From: Hyphomicrobiales bacterium
GTDB lineage: Bacteria > Pseudomonadota > Alphaproteobacteria > Rhizobiales > Rhizobiaceae
Direction of reading: 5' to 3'
Assembly: GCA_900466875.1 (NCBI GenBank)
Contig: UBNQ01000023.1
Span: forward strand, 1 to 64,000
DNA length: 64,000 nucleotides
The notes under the pieces were generated by a model. The model was not told where the DNA came from and made no database searches. It was given only the letters and a program-made list of their open reading frames with translations. Position numbers and translations under genes: made by a program. Shown one piece after another: positions 43,180-54,629 of this stretch (its first letter is position 1; each line of letters begins with the position of its first letter).

Positions 43180-44757
43180 ATGACGATTGGACGTCCCTCC
43201 CTCAAGACAGTGCTGAAGACCTCGACCGTTGCCGGCCTCGCCGCCGTTATGCTGTCAACCGGCATTCCGGCGCAGGTCATGTCCTCCTTTGCCGCTCCGG
43301 TTTCCGTGACCGCGCCGCAGGCACCGAGCTTTGCGGATGTCGTATCCGCGGTTTCCCCCGCTGTCGTTTCCGTCCGCGTCCAGTCCGACGCCCAGCCGGT
43401 TTCCGACGACAACAGCAATTTCTCCTTCAACTTCGGCGGCCGTGGTTTCGACCAGTTGCCGGACGATCATCCGCTGAAGCGTTTCTTCAAGGAATTCGGC
43501 GGTCAGGGCGGCCCTGGTGGCCCCGGCGGTCCGGGTGCAGGCCCGCGTGACCGTGCCGAGCGTGGTGGTCCCGGTGGACCGGGCCGTCCGCACCACCTGC
43601 GCCCGACAGCTCAGGGCTCCGGCTTCTTCATCTCCGAAGACGGTTATGTCGTCACCAACAATCACGTCGTGTCCGATGGCCAGGCCTATACGGTCGTGCT
43701 GAACGACGGCACCGAACTCGACGCCAAGCTTGTCGGCAAGGACAGCCGTACCGATCTCGCGCTTCTCAAGGTCGATGCTTCTAGCCGCAAGTTCACCTAC
43801 GTTTCTTTCGCGGACGACAGCAAGGTTCGCGTTGGTGACTGGGTCGTCGCTGTCGGCAACCCCTTCGGTCTCGGTGGCACGGTGACGGCGGGCATCATTT
43901 CCGCCCGTGGTCGCGACATCGGTTCCGGCCCGTATGACGACTATATCCAGGTGGATGCGGCTGTGAACCGGGGCAACTCCGGTGGCCCGACCTTCGATCT
44001 CAATGGTCAGGTCGTCGGCATCAACACCGCGATCTTCTCGCCGTCGGGCGGCAATGTCGGTATCGCCTTCGCCATCCCGGCCTCCACCGCCAAGGACGTA
44101 ATTGCCGACCTGATGAAGGACGGCAAGGTCGAGCGCGGCTGGCTCGGTGTTCAGATCCAGCCGGTGACGCAGGACATCGCCGACTCGCTCGGACTGAAGG
44201 AAGCCTCCGGCGCGCTGGTCGTGGCGCCGCAGGAAGGTTCTCCGGGTCAGAAGGCTGGTATCAAGCAGGGTGATATCGTGCAGGCCGTTAACGGCCAGCC
44301 GATCAAGGATGCCCGTGATCTTGCCCGCCGTGTCGCAGCTTTTGCTCCGAACACCAAGGTCGATGTCGACCTGTGGCGCGACGGCAAGCAGCAGACCATT
44401 CCGGTGACGCTGGGCAACATGGCGAGTGATGAAGCGGCTTCCGCCGAAACCACGCAGCCGGATGATCCGGCACCCGCAAGCGAGCAGGCGCTGGCAAGCC
44501 TCGGCATTACCGTCGCACCGGCTGAAGATGGTTCCGGCCTTGCCGTGACCGATGTCGATCCGGACAGTGAAGCGGCCGCACGCGGCCTGAAGAACGGCGA
44601 AAAGATCCTCTCGGTCAACAACCGCAAGGTCGAGTCCGCCACGGATATCGGCAAGGTTATCGAGCAGGCCAAGAAGGACGGACGTACCCGCGCTCTCTTC
44701 CAGGTCGAAGCCAATGGCACGAGCCGCTTCGTCGCCCTGCCGATCAACGAAGGCTGA
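43180..44757 (+). CDS. degP: Periplasmic serine protease DegP/HtrA (Do family)
   Basis: A 525-residue protease/chaperone for misfolded envelope proteins. The signal region is KTVLKTSTVAGLAAVMLSTG. The triad is His162 (TNNHVV), Asp192 (RTDLALLK) and Ser267 (NRGNSGGP). Two PDZ domains follow (RGWLGVQIQPVTQ and SLGITVAPAEDG). A Gly/Pro-rich linker at 107-136 (GGQGGPGGPGGPGAGPRDRA) lies in the LA loop and is a lineage feature. ATG 43180 is preferred; 43129 is open but has no ribosome site. It follows the ccm operon and precedes a two-component system, the same order as in S. meliloti. Confidence 0.95.
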   Translation: MTIGRPSLKTVLKTSTVAGLAAVMLSTGIPAQVMSSFAAPVSVTAPQAPSFADVVSAVSPAVVSVRVQSDAQPVSDDNSNFSFNFGGRGFDQLPDDHPLKRFFKEFGGQGGPGGPGGPGAGPRDRAERGGPGGPGRPHHLRPTAQGSGFFISEDGYVVTNNHVVSDGQAYTVVLNDGTELDAKLVGKDSRTDLALLKVDASSRKFTYVSFADDSKVRVGDWVVAVGNPFGLGGTVTAGIISARGRDIGSGPYDDYIQVDAAVNRGNSGGPTFDLNGQVVGINTAIFSPSGGNVGIAFAIPASTAKDVIADLMKDGKVERGWLGVQIQPVTQDIADSLGLKEASGALVVAPQEGSPGQKAGIKQGDIVQAVNGQPIKDARDLARRVAAFAPNTKVDVDLWRDGKQQTIPVTLGNMASDEAASAETTQPDDPAPASEQALASLGITVAPAEDGSGLAVTDVDPDSEAAARGLKNGEKILSVNNRKVESATDIGKVIEQAKKDGRTRALFQVEANGTSRFVALPINEG

Positions 44758-44830
44758 TCCGGCAACGCCGCAAGAGTGATCCTGCGGGGGTGGTATCTCC
44801 AGGCCCAGCCGCAGGACCGATCTCATCAAG

Positions 44831-44863
44831 GGGCGCCGCCGGACACGGCGGCGCCCTTCTTGT
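44831..44863 (+). terminator. Rho-independent terminator after degP
   Basis: GGGCGCCGCC (44831-44840), loop GGACAC, GGCGGCGCCC (44847-44856) is a perfect ten-pair stem followed by TTCTTGT. It separates degP from the response regulator. Confidence 0.85.
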
Positions 44864-44876
44864 AACGGAGACCATC

Positions 44877-45635
44877 ATGCAGACCCCATCGTTTTCCTCG
44901 GCCAAGACAGAAGATTCCGATAGTGCAAATGTTCCCGCCGAGGCTATTGTCCCGCACATGAAGATTCTGGTTATCGAAGACGATCTCGAGGCGGCAGCCT
45001 ATATGACGAAGGCCTTTCGCGAGGCCGGCATCATTGTGGACCATGCCAGCGATGGTGAAAGCGGCCTGTTCATGGGCTCGGAGAACTCCTACGACGTGAT
45101 GGTCATCGACCGCATGTTGCCACGCCGCGATGGCCTGTCGGTTATCAGCGAATTGCGCAAGCGCGGCGTCAATGCACCGGTGCTGATCCTGTCGGCGCTC
45201 GGCCAGGTGGATGACCGGGTAACGGGGCTGCGTGCCGGCGGGGACGATTACCTGCCGAAGCCCTACGCCTTTTCCGAGCTTCTGGCGCGCGTCGAAGTGC
45301 TGGGTCGCCGCAAGGGCACGCCGGAACAGGACATGGTCTACCGGGTCGGTGACCTGGAGCTTGATCGGCTTTCCCACGAGGTGAAGCGGGCCGGCAAGGA
45401 TATCCTGCTGCAGCCGCGTGAATTCCGCCTACTCGAATATCTGATGAAGAATGCCGGTCAGGTCGTGACCCGCACCATGCTGCTTGAAAATGTCTGGGAT
45501 TATCACTTCGATCCGCAGACGAACGTCATCGACGTGCATGTGTCGCGGCTGCGTTCCAAGATCGAGAAGGATTTTGACAAGCCGCTGTTGAAGACCATTC
45601 GCGGCGCCGGCTACATGATCAAGGACGAGGGGTAA
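44877..45635 (+). CDS. Response regulator (OmpR family) next to degP
   Basis: A 252-residue regulator when begun at ATG 44877 (CGGAG upstream); a second start at 44958 (MKILVIEDD) gives the usual 225 residues and may be the main one. Receiver Asp78 lies in VMVIDRMLPRRDG; the winged helix reads LQPREFRLLEYLMKNAGQVVTR and NVIDVHVSRLRSKIE. Its stop overlaps the kinase start by one base (TAATG). Placement beside degP suggests envelope-stress or metal sensing, but the signal is unknown. Confidence 0.92.
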   Translation: MQTPSFSSAKTEDSDSANVPAEAIVPHMKILVIEDDLEAAAYMTKAFREAGIIVDHASDGESGLFMGSENSYDVMVIDRMLPRRDGLSVISELRKRGVNAPVLILSALGQVDDRVTGLRAGGDDYLPKPYAFSELLARVEVLGRRKGTPEQDMVYRVGDLELDRLSHEVKRAGKDILLQPREFRLLEYLMKNAGQVVTRTMLLENVWDYHFDPQTNVIDVHVSRLRSKIEKDFDKPLLKTIRGAGYMIKDEG

Positions 45636-47059
45636 TGCTCTCCCGCATCGTCAAGCGAGCCCGCCTCATGTTCCGCTCGACGGCCGTGAGGCTGTCGGCG
45701 CTGTATATCCTTCTGTTTGCCATCTGTGCTGCGTTTCTCGTCATCTATGTCACGGCGCTGTCCGAAAAGACGCTGGTGCAGCAGACGCGCCAGACGATCG
45801 AGGAAGAAGTCGCCGACATTCAGCGCGCCTATGACCGTGGTGGCGTGAACCTGCTGCTGCGGATTATGGAGCGGCGCGCGCGCCAGCCGGGTGCCAATCT
45901 CTATGTGATTGCCGGACCGAACGGCGAGATGCTCGCCGGCAACGTTTCCTCCGTCCAGCCGGGTGTTCTGGACCAGGAGGGCTGGACCAGTCTTCCGTTT
46001 TCCTACGAGCCCTTTTCCGAGATAGGCGGTTCGCGGCGTCATCTCGCCATCGCCAATGTCCTGCGTATCGACAACGGGTTGCGGGTGATGATCGGCCGCG
46101 ATCTGGGTGACCCGAGCCGTTTTCGCTATATCGTGCGGCAGGCGCTGATGGTGGCGCTGGCGATCATGGGGCTTGGCGCGCTCGTCATCTGGTTCGGCAT
46201 CGGGCGCAATGCGCTGAAGCGCATCGACCGCATGTCGGCAGCGAGCCGCAAGATCATGGCGGGTGACCTGTCGCAAAGGTTGCCTGTCGGGCGCTCCGGC
46301 GATGAGTTCGACCGTTTGTCGGGATCGCTGAATGCAATGCTCGGCCGTATCGAGAAGCTGAATGAGGGACTGCGGCAGGTTTCCGACAACATCGCCCACG
46401 ACCTGAAGACGCCGCTTACGCGGCTGCGCAACAAGGCGGCCGACGCGCTTGCCGAGGACCGTGAGGAGGTTCGCAAGGTTGCTCTCGAAGGCATCATCGC
46501 CGAATCCGACCAATTGATCCGCACCTTCAATGCATTGCTGATGATCTCCCGTGTCGAGGCTGGATCCATTGCGGCGGAAATGTCGACCGTCGACCTGTCT
46601 GCGGTATCGGCCGATAGCGCTGAGCTTTACGAGCCTGTGGCGGAGGAGGCGGGGATTGCGCTGACGACCGAGATCAATCCCGGCATCGCCGTGAACGGCA
46701 ATCGTGAGCTTGTCGGTCAGGCGATGTTCAACCTGCTCGACAACGCGATCAAATATGCCGGTGAGGCACATGGGGAGCCGGTCATCCGTGTGAGGCTTTC
46801 GTCCGAAGAGGGCGAGGTCAGGCTTTCGGTCTGCGACAACGGTCCGGGTGTTCCTGCCGACAAGCGTGGTGAGGTGACCAAGCGTTTCTTCCGGCTCGAT
46901 GCCAGCCGCTCCAAGCCGGGAACTGGGCTCGGCCTCTCGCTGGTCGAAGCGGTGATGGAACTGCATGGAGGCAGGCTGGAGCTGTCCGCCACCGATGAGG
47001 CGAACACCGATGCGCCGGGACTGACGGTCACGATGGTGTTTCCGGTGGTGAAACCTTAA
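45635..47059 (+). CDS. Sensor histidine kinase, partner of the degP-linked regulator
   Basis: A 474-residue sensor with helices at about 20-42 and 168-190, a 125-residue periplasmic loop, a HAMP domain (RIDRMSAASRKIMAGDLSQR) and a His-phosphotransfer box NIAHDLKTPLTRLRNKA (His255). The ATPase domain has NLLDNAIKYA, CDNGPGVPA and GTGLGLSLVEA. It overlaps the regulator stop. A repeat and glnE follow. Confidence 0.93.
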   Translation: MLSRIVKRARLMFRSTAVRLSALYILLFAICAAFLVIYVTALSEKTLVQQTRQTIEEEVADIQRAYDRGGVNLLLRIMERRARQPGANLYVIAGPNGEMLAGNVSSVQPGVLDQEGWTSLPFSYEPFSEIGGSRRHLAIANVLRIDNGLRVMIGRDLGDPSRFRYIVRQALMVALAIMGLGALVIWFGIGRNALKRIDRMSAASRKIMAGDLSQRLPVGRSGDEFDRLSGSLNAMLGRIEKLNEGLRQVSDNIAHDLKTPLTRLRNKAADALAEDREEVRKVALEGIIAESDQLIRTFNALLMISRVEAGSIAAEMSTVDLSAVSADSAELYEPVAEEAGIALTTEINPGIAVNGNRELVGQAMFNLLDNAIKYAGEAHGEPVIRVRLSSEEGEVRLSVCDNGPGVPADKRGEVTKRFFRLDASRSKPGTGLGLSLVEAVMELHGGRLELSATDEANTDAPGLTVTMVFPVVKP

Positions 47060-47083
47060 GACTTGAGGGAGGAGCACATGCCT

Positions 47084-47133
47084 CACCCCTATCCATGTGA
47101 CGATCCTCGGGTCAAACCCGAGGAACAGGGATG
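47084..47133. repeat. Hairpin repeat between kinase gene and glnE
   Basis: CCTCGGGT (47105-47112), loop CAA, ACCCGAGG (47116-47123), followed by AACAGGGATGAGG, is a compact palindrome of a rhizobial intergenic type. It may also serve as a terminator. Confidence 0.65.
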
Positions 47134-47159
47134 AGGAGACCGCGGAGCGAGGGAGATAC

Positions 47160-50126
47160 ATGATGGAAGCCAGGAAACGGCTCGACGCAGTGGCGGAAAA
47201 TGTCATCCGGCCGCTGAGCCAGGCGGAAGCAAAGGCTGCGCTTTCTGTTCTCAAGGACGTCGCGAAATCCGAACCCGCCGTGAGCGAGGTTATCAAGGGC
47301 GAGAGCGCCCTCAAGGATTTCCTCGTTGCTGCTTTTTCTCTCTCTCCCTATCTGCGCGATGCGGCAAGCGTCACGCCGAAACTCGTGGCCGATGCGATAG
47401 GCCAGCCGGTCGAGGCGTCACTCTCCTCCCTGATCGAGAAGGCTCGCAACGCCTGGCGGCCGGCCGAGGAAAAGATCCCTTCGGAAGGCGAGGTGATGAC
47501 CGCTCTGCGGTCGGCCAAGCGCGCCTTCAGCTTCATCCTTGCACTGGCCGATCTTGCCCGCATTTTTGACGCGAAAGAGACGACGCGCTGGCTGAGCGAG
47601 TTTGCCGAGGCTTCGGTGGCGTCGGCGATCGATCATCTTCTGCTGGCGACCCATGAGAGCGGCAAGCTGAAGTTGACCGAAACCAGCGAACCGAGCCGGG
47701 AATCGGGGCTGATCGTGCTCGGCATGGGCAAGCTCGGCGGGCGCGAGCTGAATTACTCCTCCGATATCGACATCGTCGTCTTTTTCGATCCCGAGGCGGG
47801 CATTCTCGCCGATCCTCTGGATGCCTCCGAAATCTACGGCCGGATGATGCGGCGGCTGATCCGCATCCTGCAGGACCGCACGGCCGATGGCTACGTCTTC
47901 CGCACTGACTTGAGACTGCGGCCAGACCCCGGATCGACACCGCTTGCCGTCTCCATGGACGCGGCGCTGATCTATTACGAGGGCAGGGGGCAGAACTGGG
48001 AGCGCGCAGCCTATATCAAGGCGCGTCCGGTGGCCGGAGACATCGCGGCCGGCGACAATTTCCTGAAACTGCTGACGCCCTTCGTCTTCCGCAAATATCT
48101 CGATTACGCGGCGATCGCCGACATCCATTCGATCAAGCGGCAGATCCATGTGCACAAGGGGCATGGCGCGATTGCGGTGAAGGGCCATGACGTCAAGCTC
48201 GGCCGCGGCGGTATCCGCGAGATCGAATTTTTCGCCCAGACCCAGCAGTTGATCGCCGGGGGCCGCATGCCGCCCCTGAGGACGCGTGAGACGGAGACGG
48301 CGCTTCGGGCACTTGCCGAGGCAAAGTGGATCAAGCCGGAGATCGCAACGGCGCTGACCGAGGCCTATTGGTTCCTGCGCGATGTCGAGCACCGTATCCA
48401 GATGGTGCATGACGAACAGACGCATCGCCTGCCGGACAGCAATGCGGAGCTGAAGCGCATCGCCTTCATGCTGGGGTTTGACGATGTCGCGAGTTTTTCC
48501 ACTCGGCTGGAGAGCATCCTGAAGACCGTCGAGAGGCGGTATTCGCGGCTTTTCGAGCAGGAGGAGGGGCTTTCCGGTGGCGAAGGCAATCTCGTCTTCA
48601 CCGGGCAGAAGGACGACCCCGATACGCTGAAGACGCTGGCGGAACTCGGCTATGAGCGGCCGGCCGACATGTCGCGGATGATCCGCACATGGCATTCCGG
48701 CCGTTACCGAGCGACGCAATCGGTGGAGGCCCGCGAGCGGTTGACTCAGATGATGCCGGCGCTGCTCAAGGCTTTCGGCGAAAGCCGGCGTGCCGACGAG
48801 GCGTTGCTGCGTTTCGACAGCTTTCTGAAAGCCCTGCCGGCCGGCATCCAGCTCTTTTCGCTGATCGGCAAGAACCCGCCGCTTCTTTCCCTCATCGTCA
48901 CCATCATGGCGTCCGCGCCGCGTCTGGCGGATATCATCGCCTCCAAGCCGCATGTCTTTGATGGAATGCTGGATCCCGGATTGATGTCGGAAGTGCCGAC
49001 GCGGGACTATCTGGCGAAGCGGCTGGACACGTTTCTGTCCGGTTCGCGTCACTACGAGGACCGGCTCGATCGGTTGCGCATCTTTGCCGCCGAACAGCGT
49101 TTCCTCATCGGCATAAGACTGCTGACTGCTGGGATTTCAGGCGAGGATGCCGGGCGCGCGTTTACCCACCTGGCCGATCTGTTGATCGATGCGGCATTGC
49201 AGGCGGTCATCGATGAGATAGAGGCGGTCCATGGCGCCTATCCGGGCGGTCGGGTGGCGGTCATGGGCATGGGCAAGCTCGGCTCCTTCGAGCTGACGGC
49301 CGGCTCTGATGTCGATCTTATCCTGCTTTACGACTATGACAGCGAAGCCTTAGAAAGCACTGGCCCGAAGCCGCTCGATGCCCAGCGTTATTTCACCCGC
49401 CTGACGCAGAGACTGATCGCGGCGCTTTCCGCGCCGATGGCGGAAGGCGTGATCTTCGAGGTGGACCTGCGCCTGCGGCCCTCCGGCAACAAGGGGCCTG
49501 TCGCCTCCCGCATTACCGCATTCGGCAAATACCAGCGCGAGGACGCCTGGACCTGGGAGCATATGGCGCTGACCCGCGCACGCATCGTCTGCGGTGACGA
49601 AAGCCTTGGCGATGAGGCGAAGGCGATCATTCGTGAGGTTCTGTCGGCCAAGGCCGAGGTGAAGAAGATCGCTGAAGACGTGACCGAGATGCGGGCGCTG
49701 ATCGAACAGGAAAAGCCACCGCGCGATATCTGGGATCTCAAGCTCATCCCGGGCGGATTGGTCGATATCGAGTTCATCGCTCAATACCTGCGCCTCGTGG
49801 CGCCGGCACGGGCGAAGAATAAGGACGCGCCGGTCGATACCTATGGCCTGTCGACGGAAGAAGCCCTGAAGGCGCTCGGCGATGATGGTCTCAAAAGCGC
49901 CGATCTCGATACCTGCGGCGAAGCTTTGCGTCTGTTCACCGAACTCTCGCAGATCATCCGGCTTTGCGTCGACGGGCCGTTCGATGTGAAGGACGCCCCC
50001 GCTGGCCTCGTGGAGCGGATTTGCCGTGCCGGCGACTGCCCTGATCTCGCTACGCTTCAAGGGGAAGTGAAGCGGTTGGCAGCAAGGGTCAGGAAGGTGT
50101 TTGGAACGGTCGTTCAGAAGGGCTAG
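47160..50126 (+). CDS. glnE: Glutamine synthetase adenylyltransferase/adenylyl-removing enzyme GlnE
   Basis: A 988-residue bifunctional enzyme that adds AMP to, or removes it from, glutamine synthetase according to PII state. It has two nucleotidyltransferase halves. The first (deadenylylating) contains GMGKLGGRELNYSSDIDIVV at about residue 188; the second (adenylylating) contains GMGKLGSFELTAGSDVDLIL at about 702, each with the catalytic GSD/SD-x-D acids. The central helical region lies between. GGGAG seven bases before ATG 47160 decides the start; the frame is open further through the repeat. Length is normal for Rhizobiaceae. Confidence 0.96.
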   Translation: MMEARKRLDAVAENVIRPLSQAEAKAALSVLKDVAKSEPAVSEVIKGESALKDFLVAAFSLSPYLRDAASVTPKLVADAIGQPVEASLSSLIEKARNAWRPAEEKIPSEGEVMTALRSAKRAFSFILALADLARIFDAKETTRWLSEFAEASVASAIDHLLLATHESGKLKLTETSEPSRESGLIVLGMGKLGGRELNYSSDIDIVVFFDPEAGILADPLDASEIYGRMMRRLIRILQDRTADGYVFRTDLRLRPDPGSTPLAVSMDAALIYYEGRGQNWERAAYIKARPVAGDIAAGDNFLKLLTPFVFRKYLDYAAIADIHSIKRQIHVHKGHGAIAVKGHDVKLGRGGIREIEFFAQTQQLIAGGRMPPLRTRETETALRALAEAKWIKPEIATALTEAYWFLRDVEHRIQMVHDEQTHRLPDSNAELKRIAFMLGFDDVASFSTRLESILKTVERRYSRLFEQEEGLSGGEGNLVFTGQKDDPDTLKTLAELGYERPADMSRMIRTWHSGRYRATQSVEARERLTQMMPALLKAFGESRRADEALLRFDSFLKALPAGIQLFSLIGKNPPLLSLIVTIMASAPRLADIIASKPHVFDGMLDPGLMSEVPTRDYLAKRLDTFLSGSRHYEDRLDRLRIFAAEQRFLIGIRLLTAGISGEDAGRAFTHLADLLIDAALQAVIDEIEAVHGAYPGGRVAVMGMGKLGSFELTAGSDVDLILLYDYDSEALESTGPKPLDAQRYFTRLTQRLIAALSAPMAEGVIFEVDLRLRPSGNKGPVASRITAFGKYQREDAWTWEHMALTRARIVCGDESLGDEAKAIIREVLSAKAEVKKIAEDVTEMRALIEQEKPPRDIWDLKLIPGGLVDIEFIAQYLRLVAPARAKNKDAPVDTYGLSTEEALKALGDDGLKSADLDTCGEALRLFTELSQIIRLCVDGPFDVKDAPAGLVERICRAGDCPDLATLQGEVKRLAARVRKVFGTVVQKG

Positions 50127-50183
50127 GTCGGGCTCGCCATTCAGGATCGAACCAAGCCGCAGGCAGGGCGCTCATTCAGCGTA

Positions 50184-50212
50184 TTGACATATCGGTAAAT
50201 CCCGATTATCTG
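50184..50212 (+). promoter_or_regulatory. Promoter and operator of the ArsR-type gene (leaderless transcript likely)
   Basis: TTGACA (50184-50189), 17-base spacer and TATCTG (50207-50212). The operator half-sites ATATCG (50189-50194) and CGAT (50203-50206) separated by eight bases fill the spacer. The ATG of the regulator starts at 50218, five bases after the -10, so the mRNA would have almost no leader. Confidence 0.6.
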
Positions 50213-50217
50213 AGGGC

Positions 50218-50520
50218 ATGGAATTGCTCGAGATATTCAAAGCCCTCTCAAACCGGACACGTCTTGAAATCGTGAAAGGCTTGAAGGATCCCGTAAAGAA
50301 CTTCCCTCCACAGGATGAAGGTGACGTTCATACGGTGGGGGTCTGTGTCAGCAGTATTCAGGAAGGCGTCGGGCTGTCGCAGTCGACGGTGTCCGACTAC
50401 CTTGCAACGCTGCAGCGAGCAGGCTTGGTCGAAGTCAGGCGCATTGGTCAGTGGACCTATTACAAACGCAATGAAGCAACCATCAGTGCTCTCGCCGAGA
50501 TCATCGGCAAAGAACTGTAA
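50218..50520 (+). CDS. ArsR family transcriptional repressor
   Basis: A 100-residue winged-helix repressor starting MELLEIFKALSNRTRLEIVK, with recognition helix QSTVSDYLATLQRAGLVEVR and wing GQWTYYKRNE. The usual metal box ELCVCD is absent; the corresponding part reads TVGVCVSSIQEGVGLS with a single Cys, so it probably senses a thiol-reactive or organic ligand rather than arsenic. It is followed by a quinone reductase and a monooxygenase, and an identical operator precedes both it and the reductase. Confidence 0.88.
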   Translation: MELLEIFKALSNRTRLEIVKGLKDPVKNFPPQDEGDVHTVGVCVSSIQEGVGLSQSTVSDYLATLQRAGLVEVRRIGQWTYYKRNEATISALAEIIGKEL

Positions 50521-50534
50521 TTTTTTGCCGTATA

Positions 50535-50554
50535 ATATCGAGAAACCTCGATAT
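50535..50554 (+). promoter_or_regulatory. Second copy of the ArsR-type operator, before the quinone reductase gene
   Basis: ATATCG-AGAAACCT-CGATAT (50535-50554), part of the longer perfect palindrome AATATCGAG-AAAC-CTCGATATT. It shares ATATCG-N8-CGAT with the operator at 50189-50206. The hairpin is followed by CCTTTTT, so it could also end the repressor transcript. Confidence 0.6.
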
Positions 50555-50581
50555 TCCTTTTTAGCGAAATGAGGATGTGCA

Positions 50582-51571
50582 ATGAAAGCGTTGAGATTGA
50601 AATCATTTGGCGGCCCGGAAGCGTTCGAACTTCACGACGTGCCCAAGCCTGTGCCGGCTGCCGGACAAGTCCTGGTCCGGGTGCATGCAACCTCCATCAA
50701 TCCGTTGGATTACCAGGTCCGCCGTGGCGATTATTCCGACCTGGTGCAACTGCCGGCGATTACCGGACACGACGTATCCGGCGTTGTCGAAGCGGTCGGT
50801 CCGGGTGTGACGACGTTCGCTCCGGGGGACGAAGTTTGGTACACCCCGCAGATATTCGATGGGCCAGGAAGTTATGCCGAATACCACGTCGCCGCCGAAG
50901 CGATCATCGGCAGGAAGCCTGCCTCGCTGAGCCATCTAGAGGCCGCGAGCCTGACCTTGGTTGGCGGCACGGTGTGGGAGGCCTTGGTCGTGCGTGCGGC
51001 GCTGAGAGTAGGGGAGAGCATCCTGATCCATGGTGGCGCGGGAGGGGTCGGTCATGTGGCGATCCAGGTCGCAAAAGCCATGGGAGCAAGAGTGTTCACC
51101 ACCGTGCGCGAAGCGAACTTCGAGTTCGCACGAAGCCTGGGTGCGGATGTGGTCATTGACTATAGGAACGAGGATTATGTCGATGCCGTCCTGCGGGAAA
51201 CGGGTGGCCGCGGAGTGGATGTCGTCTTCGACACCATTGGCGGCAACACATTGTCGCGCAGCCCCGACGCGCTCGCACAGCTTGGCCGCGTTGTTTCGAT
51301 CGTGGATATTGCAGAGCCGCAAAACGTCGTTCAGGCCTGGGGCAAGAATGCGAGTTATCACTTCGTCTTCACACGGCAAAACCGCGGCAAGCTTGATGAG
51401 TTGAGCGCATTGGTGGAGCGCGGCCAACTGCGGCCACACGTGGGTGCTGTCTACTCGCTTGCCGACATTCCGCTCGCCCATACCCTTCTGGAGACCCCCA
51501 ACAACGGTGTTCGAGGAAAAATCGCCATAGCGGTCGAGCCTTCGGCTCATCTCGCAAATGCGGACCTTTAA
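50582..51571 (+). CDS. NADPH:quinone oxidoreductase-like MDR family enzyme
   Basis: A 329-residue zinc-independent medium-chain reductase of the QOR type. N-terminal GroES-like domain: [23 protein letters not shown] (in parts), [22 protein letters not shown]-binding Rossmann domain: [28 protein letters not shown] (in parts). No Cys/His zinc ligands. It detoxifies quinones or enals by two- or one-electron reduction. GAGGA lies eight bases before ATG. It likely is derepressed by the same ligand as the ArsR gene. Confidence 0.93.
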   Translation: MKALRLKSFGGPEAFELHDVPKPVPAAGQVLVRVHATSINPLDYQVRRGDYSDLVQLPAITGHDVSGVVEAVGPGVTTFAPGDEVWYTPQIFDGPGSYAEYHVAAEAIIGRKPASLSHLEAASLTLVGGTVWEALVVRAALRVGESILIHGGAGGVGHVAIQVAKAMGARVFTTVREANFEFARSLGADVVIDYRNEDYVDAVLRETGGRGVDVVFDTIGGNTLSRSPDALAQLGRVVSIVDIAEPQNVVQAWGKNASYHFVFTRQNRGKLDELSALVERGQLRPHVGAVYSLADIPLAHTLLETPNNGVRGKIAIAVEPSAHLANADL

Positions 51572-51596
51572 CCCTTGAACTCAATTGAGGAACGCC

Positions 51597-51911
51597 ATGA
51601 TTTATGAAATCGCTCAACTCCCGGTTCACGGAGAGAAAGTCGAAACGTTCAGACGTGCATTTGCAGAAGTCGCCCCGTTGCTTAGTCGCGCGCAGGGGTA
51701 TTGCGGCCACGTCCTGGCACAGGGGATCGAAACACCCGAACTATTCCACCTGATCGTGCGTTGGCGGTCGCTCGAGGATCACACGCCGGGCTTCGAGGCG
51801 AGTGAAGACCATCGGGTGTTCATGATGGGCTTGCAGGAGTATTTTTCTGAGGAGCCGAAGGTCTATCACATTGAAGGAGCAGCTTTGGCGACAGGCGAAT
51901 ATCTTGTTTGA
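51597..51911 (+). CDS. Antibiotic biosynthesis monooxygenase (ABM) family protein
   Basis: A 104-residue ferredoxin-fold protein starting MIYEIAQLPVHGEKVETFRRAFAEV, with GYCGHVLAQGIETPELFHLIVRW, typical ABM strands. GAGGA eight bases before ATG 51597 decides the start. With the quinone reductase it probably belongs to a quinone or electrophile defence operon under the ArsR-type repressor. The exact reaction is unknown. Confidence 0.88.
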   Translation: MIYEIAQLPVHGEKVETFRRAFAEVAPLLSRAQGYCGHVLAQGIETPELFHLIVRWRSLEDHTPGFEASEDHRVFMMGLQEYFSEEPKVYHIEGAALATGEYLV

Positions 51912-51990
51912 AAGCGCCAAAGGGCGCCAAGTGGAAACCGAGGCAACGAGAGCAGGCCGGATCCTTTTCCGGCCAGTTTCGTCGATGATG

Positions 51991-54336
<2,346 letters not shown>

Positions 54337-54589
54337 CTAGTCCCTCGTGATGATCCGGTACGCCGCCCGTCCGAATCTACCCTAATGAATCATATAGTGA
54401 TTCTTCGTGTCCAGAGGGTTGGTAATATTTTGTTAACCATATGAAATAGGCTGGAATTTGCCCCTTATCGAGGTGCAAATCAGCTGGGCCTGCTGCGCAA
54501 ATCCGGATGTGAAATTTCGAGGCGCGTCAAGCAAAGTGTTTCAAAATGTGTCAATCGCCGCCAAAAATGTGGCAGAGCGAATAGTGGTC

Positions 54590-54616
54590 GCCCGCGATGC
54601 AGAAAACACCGCGGGC
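54590..54616 (-). terminator. Possible terminator after pepN
   Basis: GCCCGCG (54590-54596) and CGCGGGC (54610-54616) form a seven-pair stem around a 13-base AT-rich loop, 14 bases after the pepN stop. There is no U tract. Confidence 0.4.
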
Positions 54617-54629
54617 AACGAAAAGCGTA

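Noticed and set aside
43255..44829. 524-codon minus-strand frame opposite degP
   Set aside because: Shadow frame; degP has complete triad and PDZ motifs.
45611..47314. 567-codon minus-strand frame opposite the sensor kinase
   Set aside because: Shadow of a kinase with all boxes intact.
47418..49052. 544-codon minus-strand frame opposite glnE
   Set aside because: Shadow of glnE; no motif of its own.
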